DNA of 64,000 nt, taken from Hordeum vulgare subsp. vulgare. Taxonomy: Eukaryota; Streptophyta; Magnoliopsida; Poales; Poaceae. Positions 10,909 to 21,395 of the stretch are shown here, in pieces. Within the stretch, counting starts at the first letter, position 1; each line of letters starts with the position of its first letter. Under the pieces are notes generated by a model. It searched no databases, was not told the origin of the DNA, and was given only the letters and a program-made list of their open reading frames with translations. The position numbers were made by a program, and so were the translations under genes. The stretch spans positions 510,368,263-510,432,262 of the forward strand of contig NC_058524.1 in assembly GCF_904849725.1 (NCBI RefSeq). The letters are read 5' to 3'.

Positions 10909-13900
10909 ATGGATCCACATATCAGGAACCTCGAAGAGGAAGAACTTCTCGAAGATCTAATCAAAGACGGCCCCGACGTTGAACCAGCTAAATCTCCGTC
11001 GTCATATCTAAACCCCTCCGGATATGGAATGGAGGTCGACCGACACGAAGATGAAGCCGATGGGGCAGGAGATAGGTCCAATGACGGAGAAGGTGATAGC
11101 TCCACTGATGGAGAAGCCGGTGGAGAAGCCGGTGGAGAAATAATAAAGTCCGGCGAGGTATACATATGAAGTTCGACAATCACTTGTAATATGTGAAAAA
11201 TATTGGAGATAGCTCTATATTGTATACATATACATTCATTTGACGAATGTTTCTCCCTCTTAGGCCTCCACATAGAGCAAAGCTAGGAAACGAGGCCCGA
11301 CTAAAAACTTGGATGCACGGATGCATTACACCTTTGAGGTGATATTGCCTACGGGCGAACCCAAGCTTCCTAAGAATGCTGTTGACACATTCAAGAAGCA
11401 ATGTGGAGTTCTCGTTAGGGATCATGTCCCGATCAGCGTTCGGGAGTGGAACAAGCGCAAAGGGGTAGCCGATACTGACTATGTCGCCGAAAGGTACAAA
11501 GATAATCTTTGGAATGATCTCATGTCACATTTCAACCTGCCAGAATGTGAGAATGAAGACGCCGCAAAAAAACTGAGGGCCAAAGTCAAGCAGTGGACTC
11601 TAAAGAAGATGGCCGAACTGTTCCGTAGCTGGAAGAAGAAGCTATGGAAAAACTATCTGAAGACAAAGAAAGTGCCAGTATTCGAGGGGTATCTAGCCAA
11701 GCAGGCGAATCACTGGAAGGCATTTCAAGAGTACAAGGAGTCAGAAGATGCCAAGGCATTATCATAAAAGAACAAGAAAAATGCCGACAAGAAGAAATAT
11801 CACCACACGCTGGGGCCAGGGGGCTATGAGACTGCCATCCCAAAGTGGGATAAGAAAGAGCAAGATCTGCTAGCCAAAGGCATCATACCTGAACCACTCC
11901 GTGATGAGTGGGAATTGAGAGCAAGAAATTGGTTCCTTGCGCATGGTGGTTCGTACGACGAAGAAATAGGGGACCTCATCTGCAGTGACGGTCTTAGGAT
12001 ACCCAGGGAAAATTGGAAAAAGATAGTGAAAGAAATTAAGGAGGGAAAAAGACAGTTCACTGCAGATAGAGAGAAAGATTTGCTCACACTGGTCCTCGGC
12101 AATGACGAACATGGAGGACGAACGCGAGGCTTCGGTCCTTTTTACCCGTGGTGGCTTGGGTTTGCCAGAGGCCAAGACACTTACAGAAGCCGAGCGAGAG
12201 CAAAGAAGAGACAGCAGGATGAGGAGAATGACAAGTTCAACCAGTTGCTTGCCAGGATTAACGAGCAACAGAAGCAGATTGATGAGCTTAGAGGAGTAGC
12301 GCGCCAGGAAGATCCTGCAGTCGATATTACCGGTGCCGCATCTAAGTGGAAAAGCAGCGTGGCTGAATCTGAGGCCCCGCCCGACGATGCACGAAGAATG
12401 ATAGAGGGCGGTCCCGGCTACCCCGTGGATGGAATCAAGGAGTCAACATCATGTGAACTCCATCAGAAATTCAAGAACATATCCATGAAGGTGGCCGTCG
12501 GACAAGCTTTACCTTTTGTCCCTGATGCACGCTGGCATGGCTGTGAGATTCCAGGTGGCTTTGCTAAAGTCGGGGTGGATGAAATCATGGCGGGGTTTCA
12601 TGATATGGAGCTCGACATAGCTGGACCCGAAGATGAGAGGACACTCGGAGAAGTACTGGGTGGAGTCATCCTATGGGACAAGAACTACATCAAGCTTCCA
12701 GGCTCGGCCCCAAGGACAACACCGCCTCCGAGTCGTCGCAGGTCACCTACACCTCCATCACCTCCAAGCCCTCCACATGACGACGGCCAGCACAACACGA
12801 GTCCATCTCGATCACCGCCGCCGGACTTGGGTCGTCCGTCTCCGCCGCCGCCCACTCCGGATACTAAGCGGAAGCGTGCCAGCAAGAACGCTCCGTCGAT
12901 GATTTCTAAGCGACGGAGCTCCCCAAAGCGCAAACTGTCGCCCCTCCCAAAGGTACCTCATGCTAATCTTCCTATCAGACCTTATAATCGTACCGCCGAG
13001 GAAAACGCCAGGATAGCAAAGGAACATTATGATGCGCGGATGAAAAAGAAGGAACCCGAGCCCCGCCCGGAATACACCGAGAAGCAAATAGCATATGCAA
13101 AATACTTCACGAACCTTCCATCACAGTATGACTTACACCATAAGCCTGATGACTATACACGCACATTGCAGAAGGAAGGGAAAAAGAGCAGATCACGTGC
13201 AAGTGCAAGTGGGAGCAAATCAAGTTCAACTACAAGCAAAAAAAGATCAGACGTTCCTCAGCTTGGACAACAGGCCAAACATTCGATCCCACCCCTCAGG
13301 GTGTTACTCGAGAATGTCCCCCCTCTGGTGTAGGGGCAAGATTTGGAATTAGCAAAGAAGTGGGCGGATGAATGGGGTATCCCGGTTGAAGACGTTCTGG
13401 CTTCCCAAGCCGACATGTTACCCAAGGCTGTGGTAGCCCCTAAGCCACAGTTAGTCATGGGACGCCTTTGGTCAGCAAAGATGATCTCCCAACAAATACG
13501 CGTTACTTGCATACATGGTACTTAAGTGAATCAAAGAATGGGAGAACGATGATCGTGGTGAGTGTCCCACAGGAGTACTACGGCCGCCCCGAAGAAATCC
13601 ATATCGACTTTGATGAACTCTTCCAGATGTACAATGCCGACGCCCTCGACAAATCGCTTATGAGTTGCTATTGTCTGTAAGTTTTTCAATTTGTTGTCTA
13701 CATATAACTTGTTTAGTTATTTCAATTCATTGTCTACATATAACTTGTACTCTATTATGCAGAATGAATATTTTGGAATGTAAAAGTAGGAACATCCTAA
13801 ATATTGGGTTTATTGACCCAAATAAAATACATATAGCGACGCTAAGTGATAAACCCAAGGAGACGGAGGAAAACCTTCTAAGGTTTCTAACAGATCAAAA

Positions 13901-13994
13901 TTTCTGTGACCACATACTGTTTCTATACAACTTCAGGTGAGGGTCTTTACTCTGTTGTGTCCATTCACTTATAAGTGTAATTGATAAGTTACTG

Positions 13995-14026
<32 letters not shown>

Positions 14027-14684
14027 GCAACTTTCATTGGATTCTGTTGGACATTCAAATTGATAAGGGAAGAGTTGATGCCTTCGACCCATTATCGAGA
14101 CCCTTGGAACAGTTCCAAAGCCTGCAGGACATGCTCCAAGGGTAATTTCAATCATTCTTGCGATCTATCGGTCTCTTTCAATGATTTTCTGATATATCAA
14201 TTAATGAAAACTTAGCAAATCATTTTCCTTGTCGGGCAGGGTTTGAAAGCGGTTCAAGTGCGTGACTCCCGGTATCGAGCCTGAGAAGCTGACCTTTAGA
14301 GCAGCTCATGTAAGTAGTAGTATGATATACTTCTATTTTCAATACATTTATGATGCTAGATTATTATTTTTATTATATATATTCTATTCTCGTAAAGTGC
14401 GACCAGCAGCCACAGAGGACGCATCTATGCGGATACTATGTTTGCGAGACCATTCACACGTTTACCTCTGAGCACAAGGATCACAGATACGACGTAAGCA
14501 ATGAACATTCACACCTCTATTTTTACCCGTCATTCTTTGTTATCATGATTGATATTCATATTCATCTCCTCTTCTTATATAGTACACGGTCATGAGGGAG
14601 AAGTTCCTACCAGAGCAACGCGCGATTGCTGTTGCAGAGGAGCTTGCGACCTTTGTGAGGACGGAAGCTATAGATGACAAATGA
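10909..14684 (+). pseudogene. PTTA/En-Spm-type protein with C-terminal Ulp1-like protease domain, broken
   Basis: This is the second CACTA gene. Exons I can place are 10909-11157, 11264-13676, 13763-13936, 14031-14141, 14240-14309, 14398-14493 and 14583-14684. Nearly all junctions are GT-AG. An acidic N-terminus is followed by a PTTA-type region (about 11500-12200, FRSWKKKLWKNYLK, WFLAHGGSYDEE), a Pro/Ser-rich linker (12700-12900) and a Ulp1/C48-like domain. That domain shows FHWILL (His), VDAFDPL (Asp), DQQPQRTH (Gln) and LCGYYVCE (Cys). Breaks are TAG 11273, TAA 11765, TAG 13331, a 1-bp loss near 13460, an acceptor changed from AG to AA at 14029-14030, and TGA 14244. The breaks from 13331 to 14244 are absent from the second CACTA copy. 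Confidence 0.9.
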
Positions 14685-14809
14685 CGATTTAGTGTAGCTA
14701 GGGGCCATTACTGATTTTGGTCCATGTAATCGAATAGACGGGCTCTAGTCCCGATAATTCAGATCTCCATATAATTGTATATATATGCTCGCTTGTAAGA
14801 TAAGTTAAT

Positions 14810-14811
<2 letters not shown>

Positions 14812-14883
<72 letters not shown>
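14812..14883. repeat. (TA)36 microsatellite
   Basis: This is an uninterrupted run of TA, 72 bp long. The aligned position in the second CACTA (53297-53312) has only eight TA units, so this copy has expanded or the other has contracted. Confidence 0.95.
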
Positions 14884-14887
<4 letters not shown>

Positions 14888-14921
14888 TAAACATGTATAT
14901 TTAGAATTATATGAAAACTAA

Positions 14922-15592
14922 GGCCCTGTTTGATAACAAAGAATTTTCGAAGTAATTTTAGAATACCGCAGTTTTTGAGATTATCATAGTTTTATTTACA
15001 ATGAGGTGTTTGGTTGCCTATAAGAATTGTGATTTTAAAACTGCAGTATTGGAAAAACTGTGGTTTTTTCTCTGCATAAAAAAAAGAACCCCAGACCTCT
15101 TTTTAAAAAACAGAGAAGGCGAAAAGAAGGGGTGGGATGTCGTTGTCTTCTTCATGTGTACTCGCTCGATGACAGAGTGGTATTTCGGCACCTCCACGTG
15201 CAGCTTCGATGTGTCCCGACGGTGATGCGGAAGAAGACGAAATCACTCCGTCTATGCTAGCTCGCCGACGCCATGTTGTGGGTGCCCTTCTGCTTAACAT
15301 GCAAAGTGGAGTCTGCTTATGGATGGTTCTGTTCTATGCACGCTACGGGCAAGATCTAGCCAGCTACGTAGCTCGATATACGCATTGACCGCTAGCAACG
15401 GCTAGCTAGCTAGCTACAAATGCATTGGTTAATTTTACAACAATATGTGGCGTAACCAAACAAGTTCTCTGCATTGTGAATACTGTAAAAGAATGTTGTT
15501 ATATTAAAACCATGGTATTTTCTATCTACAGGTAAAATTACTGCAGTTTTTAATACTTTAGTTTTTTTACCATTTTGTTACCAAACATGGCC
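14922..15592. mobile_element. Harbinger/Tourist-like MITE, 671 bp, with TAA target duplication
   Basis: The left end is GGCCCTGTTTGATAACAAA. The right end, inverted, is GGCCATGTTTGGTAACAAA. TAA flanks both sides (14919-14921 and 15593-15595). The second CACTA has an uninterrupted ...AAAACTAATTCCCG... at the same place, an empty site that confirms the borders. TIR and 3-bp TAA duplication fit PIF/Harbinger. No transposase is present, and short open frames inside look spurious. Confidence 0.88.
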
Positions 15593-15885
15593 TAATTCCA
15601 GAACACCAAACGAGGCATCACGTTAATTCCCGAACACCTAAACCCTAAAACCCTAAACCCCTAAAATAAACAAAATATGCAGAAACTCTTTAGTCCCGGT
15701 CCGTGTTAAGACCCGGGACTAAAGGGCCTGCCCCTGAGGACGCTCCGAGGCGCCCACGTGGAGCACCTTTGGTCTCGGCTTGGAACAGGGTCGGGACTAA
15801 AGGCTCCCGCCCCTTCAGTCCCGGTTGGTGAACCGGGACTAAAGTCCGTTACGGACCGGGACTATAGGCCCTGTTCCCACTAGTG
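15593..15885. repeat. CACTA 1 right terminus, subterminal hairpins and telomere-like run
   Basis: Near 15640-15665 there is CCTAAACCCTAAAACCC, resembling the plant telomere repeat. From 15688 CTTTAGTCCCGG-type inverted motifs resume, and the terminal repeat ends at 15885. The second CACTA has the same arrangement at 52957-53215, inverted. Confidence 0.85.
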
Positions 15886-16340
15886 GGGGTAAGTGATTGT
15901 GTTTATAAAGATGAGTATACGTGTCTATATATAAGCATCTACGATTCAAGGTTGTAATGAAAATTGTGGCCTTTGCGTCCTTGTTATCAATCAGCCAACA
16001 GAAAATCTGAAATTCACTTTGCTTGTTCATCAGAAAATTGAAAATGCAGCTGATGACGCGGTCCACTGTACGGCCAAATTTCACGGACGGTCTAATTGCC
16101 AGCCATTAACGGGTTCTGACGTGTAGGAGCGGTGCCGACAATGTACGTCCTCGCAACCTACCCACATGCAGTTTCGGGTCGGTGCCGCTACCGAAGCTGC
16201 AGAAAAAAGCGCCAAGTTGCTTTCGTCCAGAAAGCAGCATTTATCCAACGCAGAAAAGCAGGAGAGTCCTGAATGAACGGATGCTTCCTTCGAAATGCAG
16301 CATCGATCTAGCTAGCTCTCTTTCTCCTGCTAATCTACTA
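15886..16340. other. Intergenic stretch, nothing recognised
   Basis: I see no open frame with a recognisable family, and no clear repeat, between the CACTA element and the Stowaway MITE. Confidence 0.5.
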
Positions 16341-16483
16341 CTCCCTACGTTTCTAAATATATATTTTTTAAAATTTCATTACAAACTACTTCTACATACT
16401 TTAAAATATCATTTATTTTGGTTTTGTACGTAGTCTTTATTGAAATATTTAAAATAAGTTATATTTTAAAACGGAGGAATTAG
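16341..16483. mobile_element. Stowaway-like MITE, 143 bp
   Basis: The element starts CTCCCTACGTTTCTAAATA and ends AAAACGGAGGAATTAG, with TA on each side (16339-16340 and 16484-16485). The ends match the Stowaway (Tc1/Mariner) CTCCCTCCGTTTC consensus with some decay. It is non-autonomous and non-coding. Confidence 0.8.
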
Positions 16484-16593
16484 TATGGCTAGCATGTATA
16501 TAAATACATGGCTTTCTAGAACCCAGTAGTTTTTTTGAAAAGAAGAAATGCAACCTTCGATCTCTGCATCAACTAATGCATGCAGTCATATTA

Positions 16594-18010
16594 TTAAACA
16601 GGTTTAAAAACAAAGTTATAGATCCCGACGGGCTCAGGATCTGAGCAAATAAAACAAGTACGTAAATAAGTAAAAACTGCCACATCCAACAAAACCAAAA
16701 GTAAGCTATGATGGCTATACACCTTGCCTATTATTAGATCGTTATCCAAATCGGCTGAAGATGGCCCATGCGACCGTCTTTCTCCGGTTGCATCCAATAA
16801 CCATAAACTTTCTGAAGTCCGCATGAGTGAGTAACAATCACGTACGGATCCAAGTTGTGGCTCTGTAGATAACGTGTAAAAAAATTATTGAAGCTCTTGT
16901 CATTAAAAATCATATCATTTCTAGAGTTTCATATAGCCCAAAATAATGCACTTATTCCAATCCGGATATGATTCGCTATAGTTACGTCTACTCCATTAAG
17001 TCACGTCTCAAATAGCGTATTAATGCTTGTTGACGGACTAATGTTGAATTCTATATGAACAGTGCGCCATAATAGATTTGCTAGTGAACAATTGAGAAAG
17101 AGGTGTCTTATTGTTTGATTTTGATCATAATAGCAACATCCAGAGCTGCCTACCCATCTTCGCTTCATCAAATTATCTATGGTTAGTACCACTCCCTTGT
17201 GTACAAACCACATGAATATTTTAATTCTAAGTGACACTTTAGTTTTCCAAATATGCAATGATCTCGAGAGGACACCAGAGTCAATTAAATCCATGTACAT
17301 CAATTTCACTGAAAACACATCATTCGTAGACAATTTCCATTAAATATTATTTGTCTAGTTAGAAAGTTAAACATCCATCAGCCGTCTGATCAAGTGCAGC
17401 CATGCACTCCAGCATTCTTCCACTAGAGACGACCACCTGAACTGGATAATAAGAGGTACGGAATGTAATACTATGGTAACGTAATCTTTTTTATGTTGTA
17501 CAATATTATATAGGGAATGATATTATAAATCTAGCGGCGTGCCCCAAGCAATGTGTCCTTCCAGAATCTTATTGTGGTATCATTACCAACTAAAAACTTC
17601 AATCTTTGGAAGAAGGTTCATCTTCATTAACTCCTTTCAAAAAGGTGAGTCGTTAGGTCTAGTTGCAACCTGGGCCAATGTCTTAGACTGAAAGTATTTA
17701 TTCCACAAGATTTATACCCATATCCCTTCAGTCTCGGTAGATAACATGTAGCCACTTGCTAAGACGGCATATATTCTTCATTTTTAAATTCTTAATCCCT
17801 AGATCTCCTTGGTCTTTGGGTCTGTAAATAATATCCCACCTTGCCAATCCGTTTATTTTTCTTAGCCCCCATAGAACCCAGTAAGTTGGAACAATGAACT
17901 CGATAATCCTAAAATGCAAAAAGAAAAAACATTGCTCCATCTATTCTTTCTCTAGTTTCATCATTACATCCAGTGCCATTTTCGAGAAGTACCAATTGAC
18001 CGTCGACATG
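16594..18010 (-). mobile_element. LINE (non-LTR retrotransposon) 3' fragment, decayed
   Basis: The minus strand reads, in order, the end of a reverse transcriptase region (about 17950-17730, PKDQGDLGIKNLKMKNICRL), a short spacer with GNDTTIRFWKD, a zf-RVT domain (about 17333-17001, KTKVSLRIKIFMWFVHKG and TIRHLFLNCSLANLLW), and the usual tail SALFWAIWNSRNDMIF...GCNRRKTVAWAIFSRFG (about 16950-16750). Frames change between pieces, so it is a dead, 5'-truncated copy. The 5' part of ORF2 and ORF1 are missing. The family call is firm and the borders are approximate. Confidence 0.85.
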
Positions 18011-18119
18011 CCTTTTCACAATTATAATCAGCTGGAATTAGTACATCTAAAGTATGGAGTAACTAACTAGATGGCATAGTGACGCCAAACAACACACGAC
18101 ATAGTAGTGTCGAACATTG

Positions 18120-18900
18120 CGTAGATTTTTTGAAAACGGAATCTTCATACAATCGTATATCAAGGCGATACAATCGCACTAAGTGAATATCTCACCTCTG
18201 CAAAGCATGATATATACAGCCAACAAATCCAAAAAGAAGTAAATGTCAAAAAAAGTGTGTACTTTCTTGCCGGAGAAATTTTTAATCTATTCATTAATCT
18301 TGACAGTACAGAGAACACTAAAAATAACAAAAATTACAATCAGATTCATGAATCACCTAGCAACGAGTCGAAGACGAGTCATCACCATAGTCCATCCCTC
18401 ATCTGAGCTGGACATATCCTGTTGAAGTAGACAGTAGAAAAATCGTCGTGCTAAGACTTCAAAGGACTAGCACACCAGAGTAGCAACCATCGTCGATAAA
18501 GTGAGTTGTAGATTGAGAAGATCAAACATGCAACCATTCGATCAAAGACGAACAAAAATAGGATCCAAATAAAACAACGAAAGACGAGCACTGGCCGAAT
18601 CCCGTGAGATCCGACGGAGAGACACCTCCACACGTCATTCAACAACGCTATTCGCACCATTAGAATGAGGATCGAGCGGGGGAGACAATATTCCTACTTA
18701 GGGACAGAGCCAGCGCCACACAGCCCCAATCAAGACGTTGAACCTAACAAAAAAGAAAATGCCCCCCTCTCGTCGGCAGGGGCCGAGACCCTCCGCACTT
18801 CCCCGGCCCAAAGGCCGTCGAAGGTGGGGCGGATCAGCGGCGGCGCCGGCGAGAGAGGAACGAGACTAATATTAAGAAGGTGGAAAGACTTTTAGTGATA
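18120..18900 (-). mobile_element. Probable retroposon/LINE 3'-end relic, minus strand
   Basis: A T-rich start (ATTTTTTGAAAACGG) is followed by sequence such as CACTGGCCGAATCCCGTGAG and GACACCTCCACACGTC. This resembles, from memory, a very common Triticeae LINE-type 3' untranslated region in reverse. No protein domain is visible. The assignment is by resemblance only. Confidence 0.4.
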
Positions 18901-19835
18901 AAAATAGTGCGTTAAGAGGCGATAACCAACAACCAACATTTGATGGAGGAGGTCCTGTATGAAGACTACACCACTATCAATGATTATATGGTGCTTTAAT
19001 AGCCATAGTTACAATAGCGATATAACTTATAAGTCTACATTATTCGTGCCGGTTATACCCCTTTGCTTCTACTCATGTAAATGCATCCATGTTAGGGTTT
19101 TCGCTGCCTCCAGCCATGCAGCCGCCGGCCTACTTCTTCTCATATGGCCTTATAGCCATGGAGGCACGAAAATCCTCATCATTATCGGTGGAAACGCTTT
19201 GTTTTTTAATATTTTTTTTTAATTTTACACGAGTTTGTGTCCTGCTCAGGATGGTAAGACGATGGCGGCTTTCTGAAGATGAAATAAGCTTTTTCCCACC
19301 TAGCTCCCATCCCGGTGATGTTTCTAGCATCATTGGAGGGCGTGTCGAGGTTCATCTCCGACGGATCTCGTCAGTTTCAGTTAGCGTTTGTCGATGACGA
19401 TTGCTATTCTGGTGCGTTAGTCCTTTAGTGCCTTAGCACGACAATTTTCCAATTATCTAGTACAACAAAGTTTGTCCGGTTTTACTGATGGAGGGATGCT
19501 GACGGTGATGCGCCTTCGGCTCCCTTCATTGTTTACAGTTGTCGCTAGGTGGTCTACGCACCTTGAAGTATTTTTTTATTTCTAGTATTCTTTGCACTAA
19601 CTTGATAATTGACGAATAGACTGGAAGTATTTTTAAAACGTTGTATCGTTGGAGCGGTAGAAGGGGAGCTCTTGGAAAACGCTATAGCTCACAGTTTTTT
19701 TCTTTTCACGGTTTGCTCTGCGACGTGCTATTGTGTAACATTGCACGCATTATAAGTCGCTAATAACTCAAAGCACAACCCTGTTCTGTTCAACTTCCGC
19801 TCACAACTCTTCGGCGGTACAAAGTACAAAATCAG
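18901..19835. other. Upstream region of the DUF3511 gene, no other gene seen
   Basis: Short open frames here match no family I recognise. Part of the region (19250-19600) resembles decayed retroposon sequence. TTATAAG at about 19749 is a possible TATA box for the downstream gene. Confidence 0.4.
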
Positions 19836-19957
19836 ATGGAAAAGGCAGACTCCCGGCATCCTCTCCTCCTACAAGTTCAAGAGCTAGCCGCACTCTCTCC
19901 GCTGCATGCACTCCCATTCTTGCCACCTCTTCAAGCAAGCGCGCCACCCATACGTCA

Positions 19958-20320
19958 ATGGAGAGGTCAAGGTCCTACTCAGAGAAGAGCAACACAACCA
20001 CCACCACCACCACCAGCCCGGCCAGCGCCGTCACCGAGCTGAGGTGCTACAGTGCCTCCTACGTCACACCCAAAAAGACAGCGGGCACCACCTGGCCTCC
20101 TTGTACTACAGCTTCTTCCTCGACGTCGGCAGCGACGGCCGGCTCGAATACGAGGTCGTGGAGCGGCAGCTTCCGCAGCGCCCCGGCGGAGCTGCGGAGG
20201 AAGAGGAGGGTGGCCGGGTACAGGGTGTACGGCGTGGAGGGGAAGATGAAGGTGTCGCTCAAGAACGGCGTGAGGTGGCTCAAGGGCAAGTGCACCCAGG
20301 TGGTCGACGGATTTTGGTGA
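19958..20320 (+). CDS. DUF3511-family protein, 120 aa
   Basis: This is the only convincing host gene. The reading MERSRSYSEKS is followed by a Thr run, then the family's two marks: an N-terminal LRCYSASY motif (about residues 28-35) and a basic C-terminal block, RRKRRVAGYRVYGVEGKMK then VRWLKGKCTQVVDGFW, ending in the expected terminal Trp. A length of about 120 residues and a single exon fit the family. The function of the family is not established. The start at 19958 is the only ATG in this frame that gives the full family pattern, though its -3 base is T. An upstream ATG at 19836 opens a 68-codon ORF in another frame that overlaps it. A 29-kb transposon stack begins about 300 bp after the stop. 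Confidence 0.85.
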   Translation: MERSRSYSEKSNTTTTTTTSPASAVTELRCYSASYVTPKKTAGTTWPPCTTASSSTSAATAGSNTRSWSGSFRSAPAELRRKRRVAGYRVYGVEGKMKVSLKNGVRWLKGKCTQVVDGFW

Positions 20321-20622
20321 AGCCAAAGGTGCAGATCGACAAGTTCCTTCTGCCTGGTGAACGTTGCCGTTTCGATGTTGTACTGTATGATCTTCCCTCC
20401 GGGATTTCGTTACTCCATCCATGCACTTGTTGGATGATCCGAGAGGTCTCCGGTTTTTGCCCCGTTTTCATAAATTAACTAGACAATTCTTTTTTTCCTG
20501 AGCTGCTATATGTATGAGTAGTTTCTACTACGAAGAAGTGGACAGTTTACTGGTCGCAGGGAAGGAGGTGTGTACCGCAGAGTGTCCTGATCATGCATAT
20601 ATGCTGGCTGTTCTTTCAAAAG
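20321..20622 (+). other. Downstream region of the DUF3511 gene
   Basis: This stretch is non-coding and probably holds the 3' untranslated region. No clear polyadenylation site can be fixed from the sequence alone. Confidence 0.4.
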
Positions 20623-20624
20623 TA

Positions 20625-20729
20625 CTTCCCCGTCCCTAAATATAAGTCATTTTAAAGATTTTATTAAAGGACTGCATACACAGCAAAATAAGTGAATCTA
20701 CATTTTAACATGTGTCTATATACATCTGT
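20625..20729. mobile_element. Stowaway MITE, left part, split by a 29-kb insertion
   Basis: The sequence starts CTTCCCCGTCCCTAAATATAAG after TA and runs to TATACATCTGT. Its other half resumes at 49828 (ATGTAGTC...) and ends GGAACGGAGGGGG before TA at 49872. Together the halves make one ordinary Stowaway-type MITE of about 150 bp. Confidence 0.85.
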
Positions 20730-20834
20730 TAGGTGAAGCGACCTAACTTCCAACAGCGCCTTCCCCTCGCGTCCCCCGCGTCGCCCGCCCTGGCGGCGGC
20801 GGGGAACCTAGCCGCACCACCTCGGCCCCCTCCC
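20730..20834 (+). mobile_element. Poly-A retroposon inserted in the MITE, 5' part
   Basis: This GC-rich piece begins just after the left copy of the 11-bp duplication and is cut at 20834 by a copia LTR. It continues at 48699. I cannot identify a protein in it. Confidence 0.7.
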
Positions 20835-21395
20835 TGTTGAAATTGGTAGTGGGCTTTAGGCCCATTAGAGAATTTCAGAAAATCCTTCAAGGGTCCATGT
20901 AGGCGGTGGCATGACAAGGTGGTGGAAAGTTTAGTCCCACCCCGCTAGTGGAGGAGAAGTTGGACCCCCTTTATAAGGGTCTCTCTTCCACATGCTATTG
21001 GAGAGTGAGAAGAGAAGGTGCCCTCGCGCACTCCTCCTCCGCCGCCCGCCTCGCCCCGACGCGGGTTACGGGAATGAGCCGAGCCGAGCTCATACCTACG
21101 CGCTTATTTTTGTCGGTCAGGAACGGAGAATACGTAATGGACACGGCACGATCCGAGACGAGTTTACCGCGTACACGGTCGACGGGAGAGCAGGCCTCCG
21201 AAACCCCGCCTCTCCCGTTCCTGTACGGGAGAGGGGCGATTAGGTTTTTGGGGAGCGGTCACGCGACTGCTCGCCTCCGTCCGTCTGCTTCGTCTACGTC
21301 CGCGTCGCCCTCGTCATCGCCATGTCTTCACCAAGCGAAGTTGACCGTCTCGTCCGCGAGAAGGCCGAAGCCGAGAAGAAGGCGACAGAGGATGC
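20835..21395 (+). repeat. Copia array, LTR 1, left part
   Basis: The LTR starts TGTTGAAATTGGTAGTGGGC and is interrupted at 21395 by a solo LTR. It resumes at 37554. Relative to LTR 2 and LTR 3 it lacks about 170 bp (the segment equivalent to about 42600-42767). Its flank CTCCC (20830-20834) pairs with ATCCC after LTR 3. The gag start codon ATG lies inside the LTR at 21322. Confidence 0.9.

Larger units (their letters stand above)
875..15885 (+). mobile_element. CACTA (En/Spm) DNA transposon, element 1, 15.0 kb, decayed
   Basis: The left end reads CACTAGTCGAAAACGGGCC. The right end, read inward, is CACTAGTGGGAACAGGGCC, so the terminal inverted repeats agree at most positions. Both ends carry subterminal CTTTAGTCCCGG...CCGGGACTAAAG hairpins. 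Inside, left to right, are a TNP2-type transposase gene, two tandem arrays, an internal hairpin cluster with a TATA box, a small decayed ORF, and a PTTA-type gene with a Ulp1-like domain. The 3-bp flanks are GGT (left) and GGG (right), so the target duplication is imperfect. Both main genes carry several stops. Autonomous mobility is therefore unlikely. Confidence 0.93.

Noticed and set aside
15001..15260. Short open frames inside the Harbinger-like MITE
   Set aside because: The element is non-autonomous, the frames show no transposase motif, and they overlap in different registers.
19979..20422. Minus-strand 147-codon open frame over the DUF3511 gene
   Set aside because: It is the antisense shadow of a GC-rich coding region. 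The plus strand carries the family signature.
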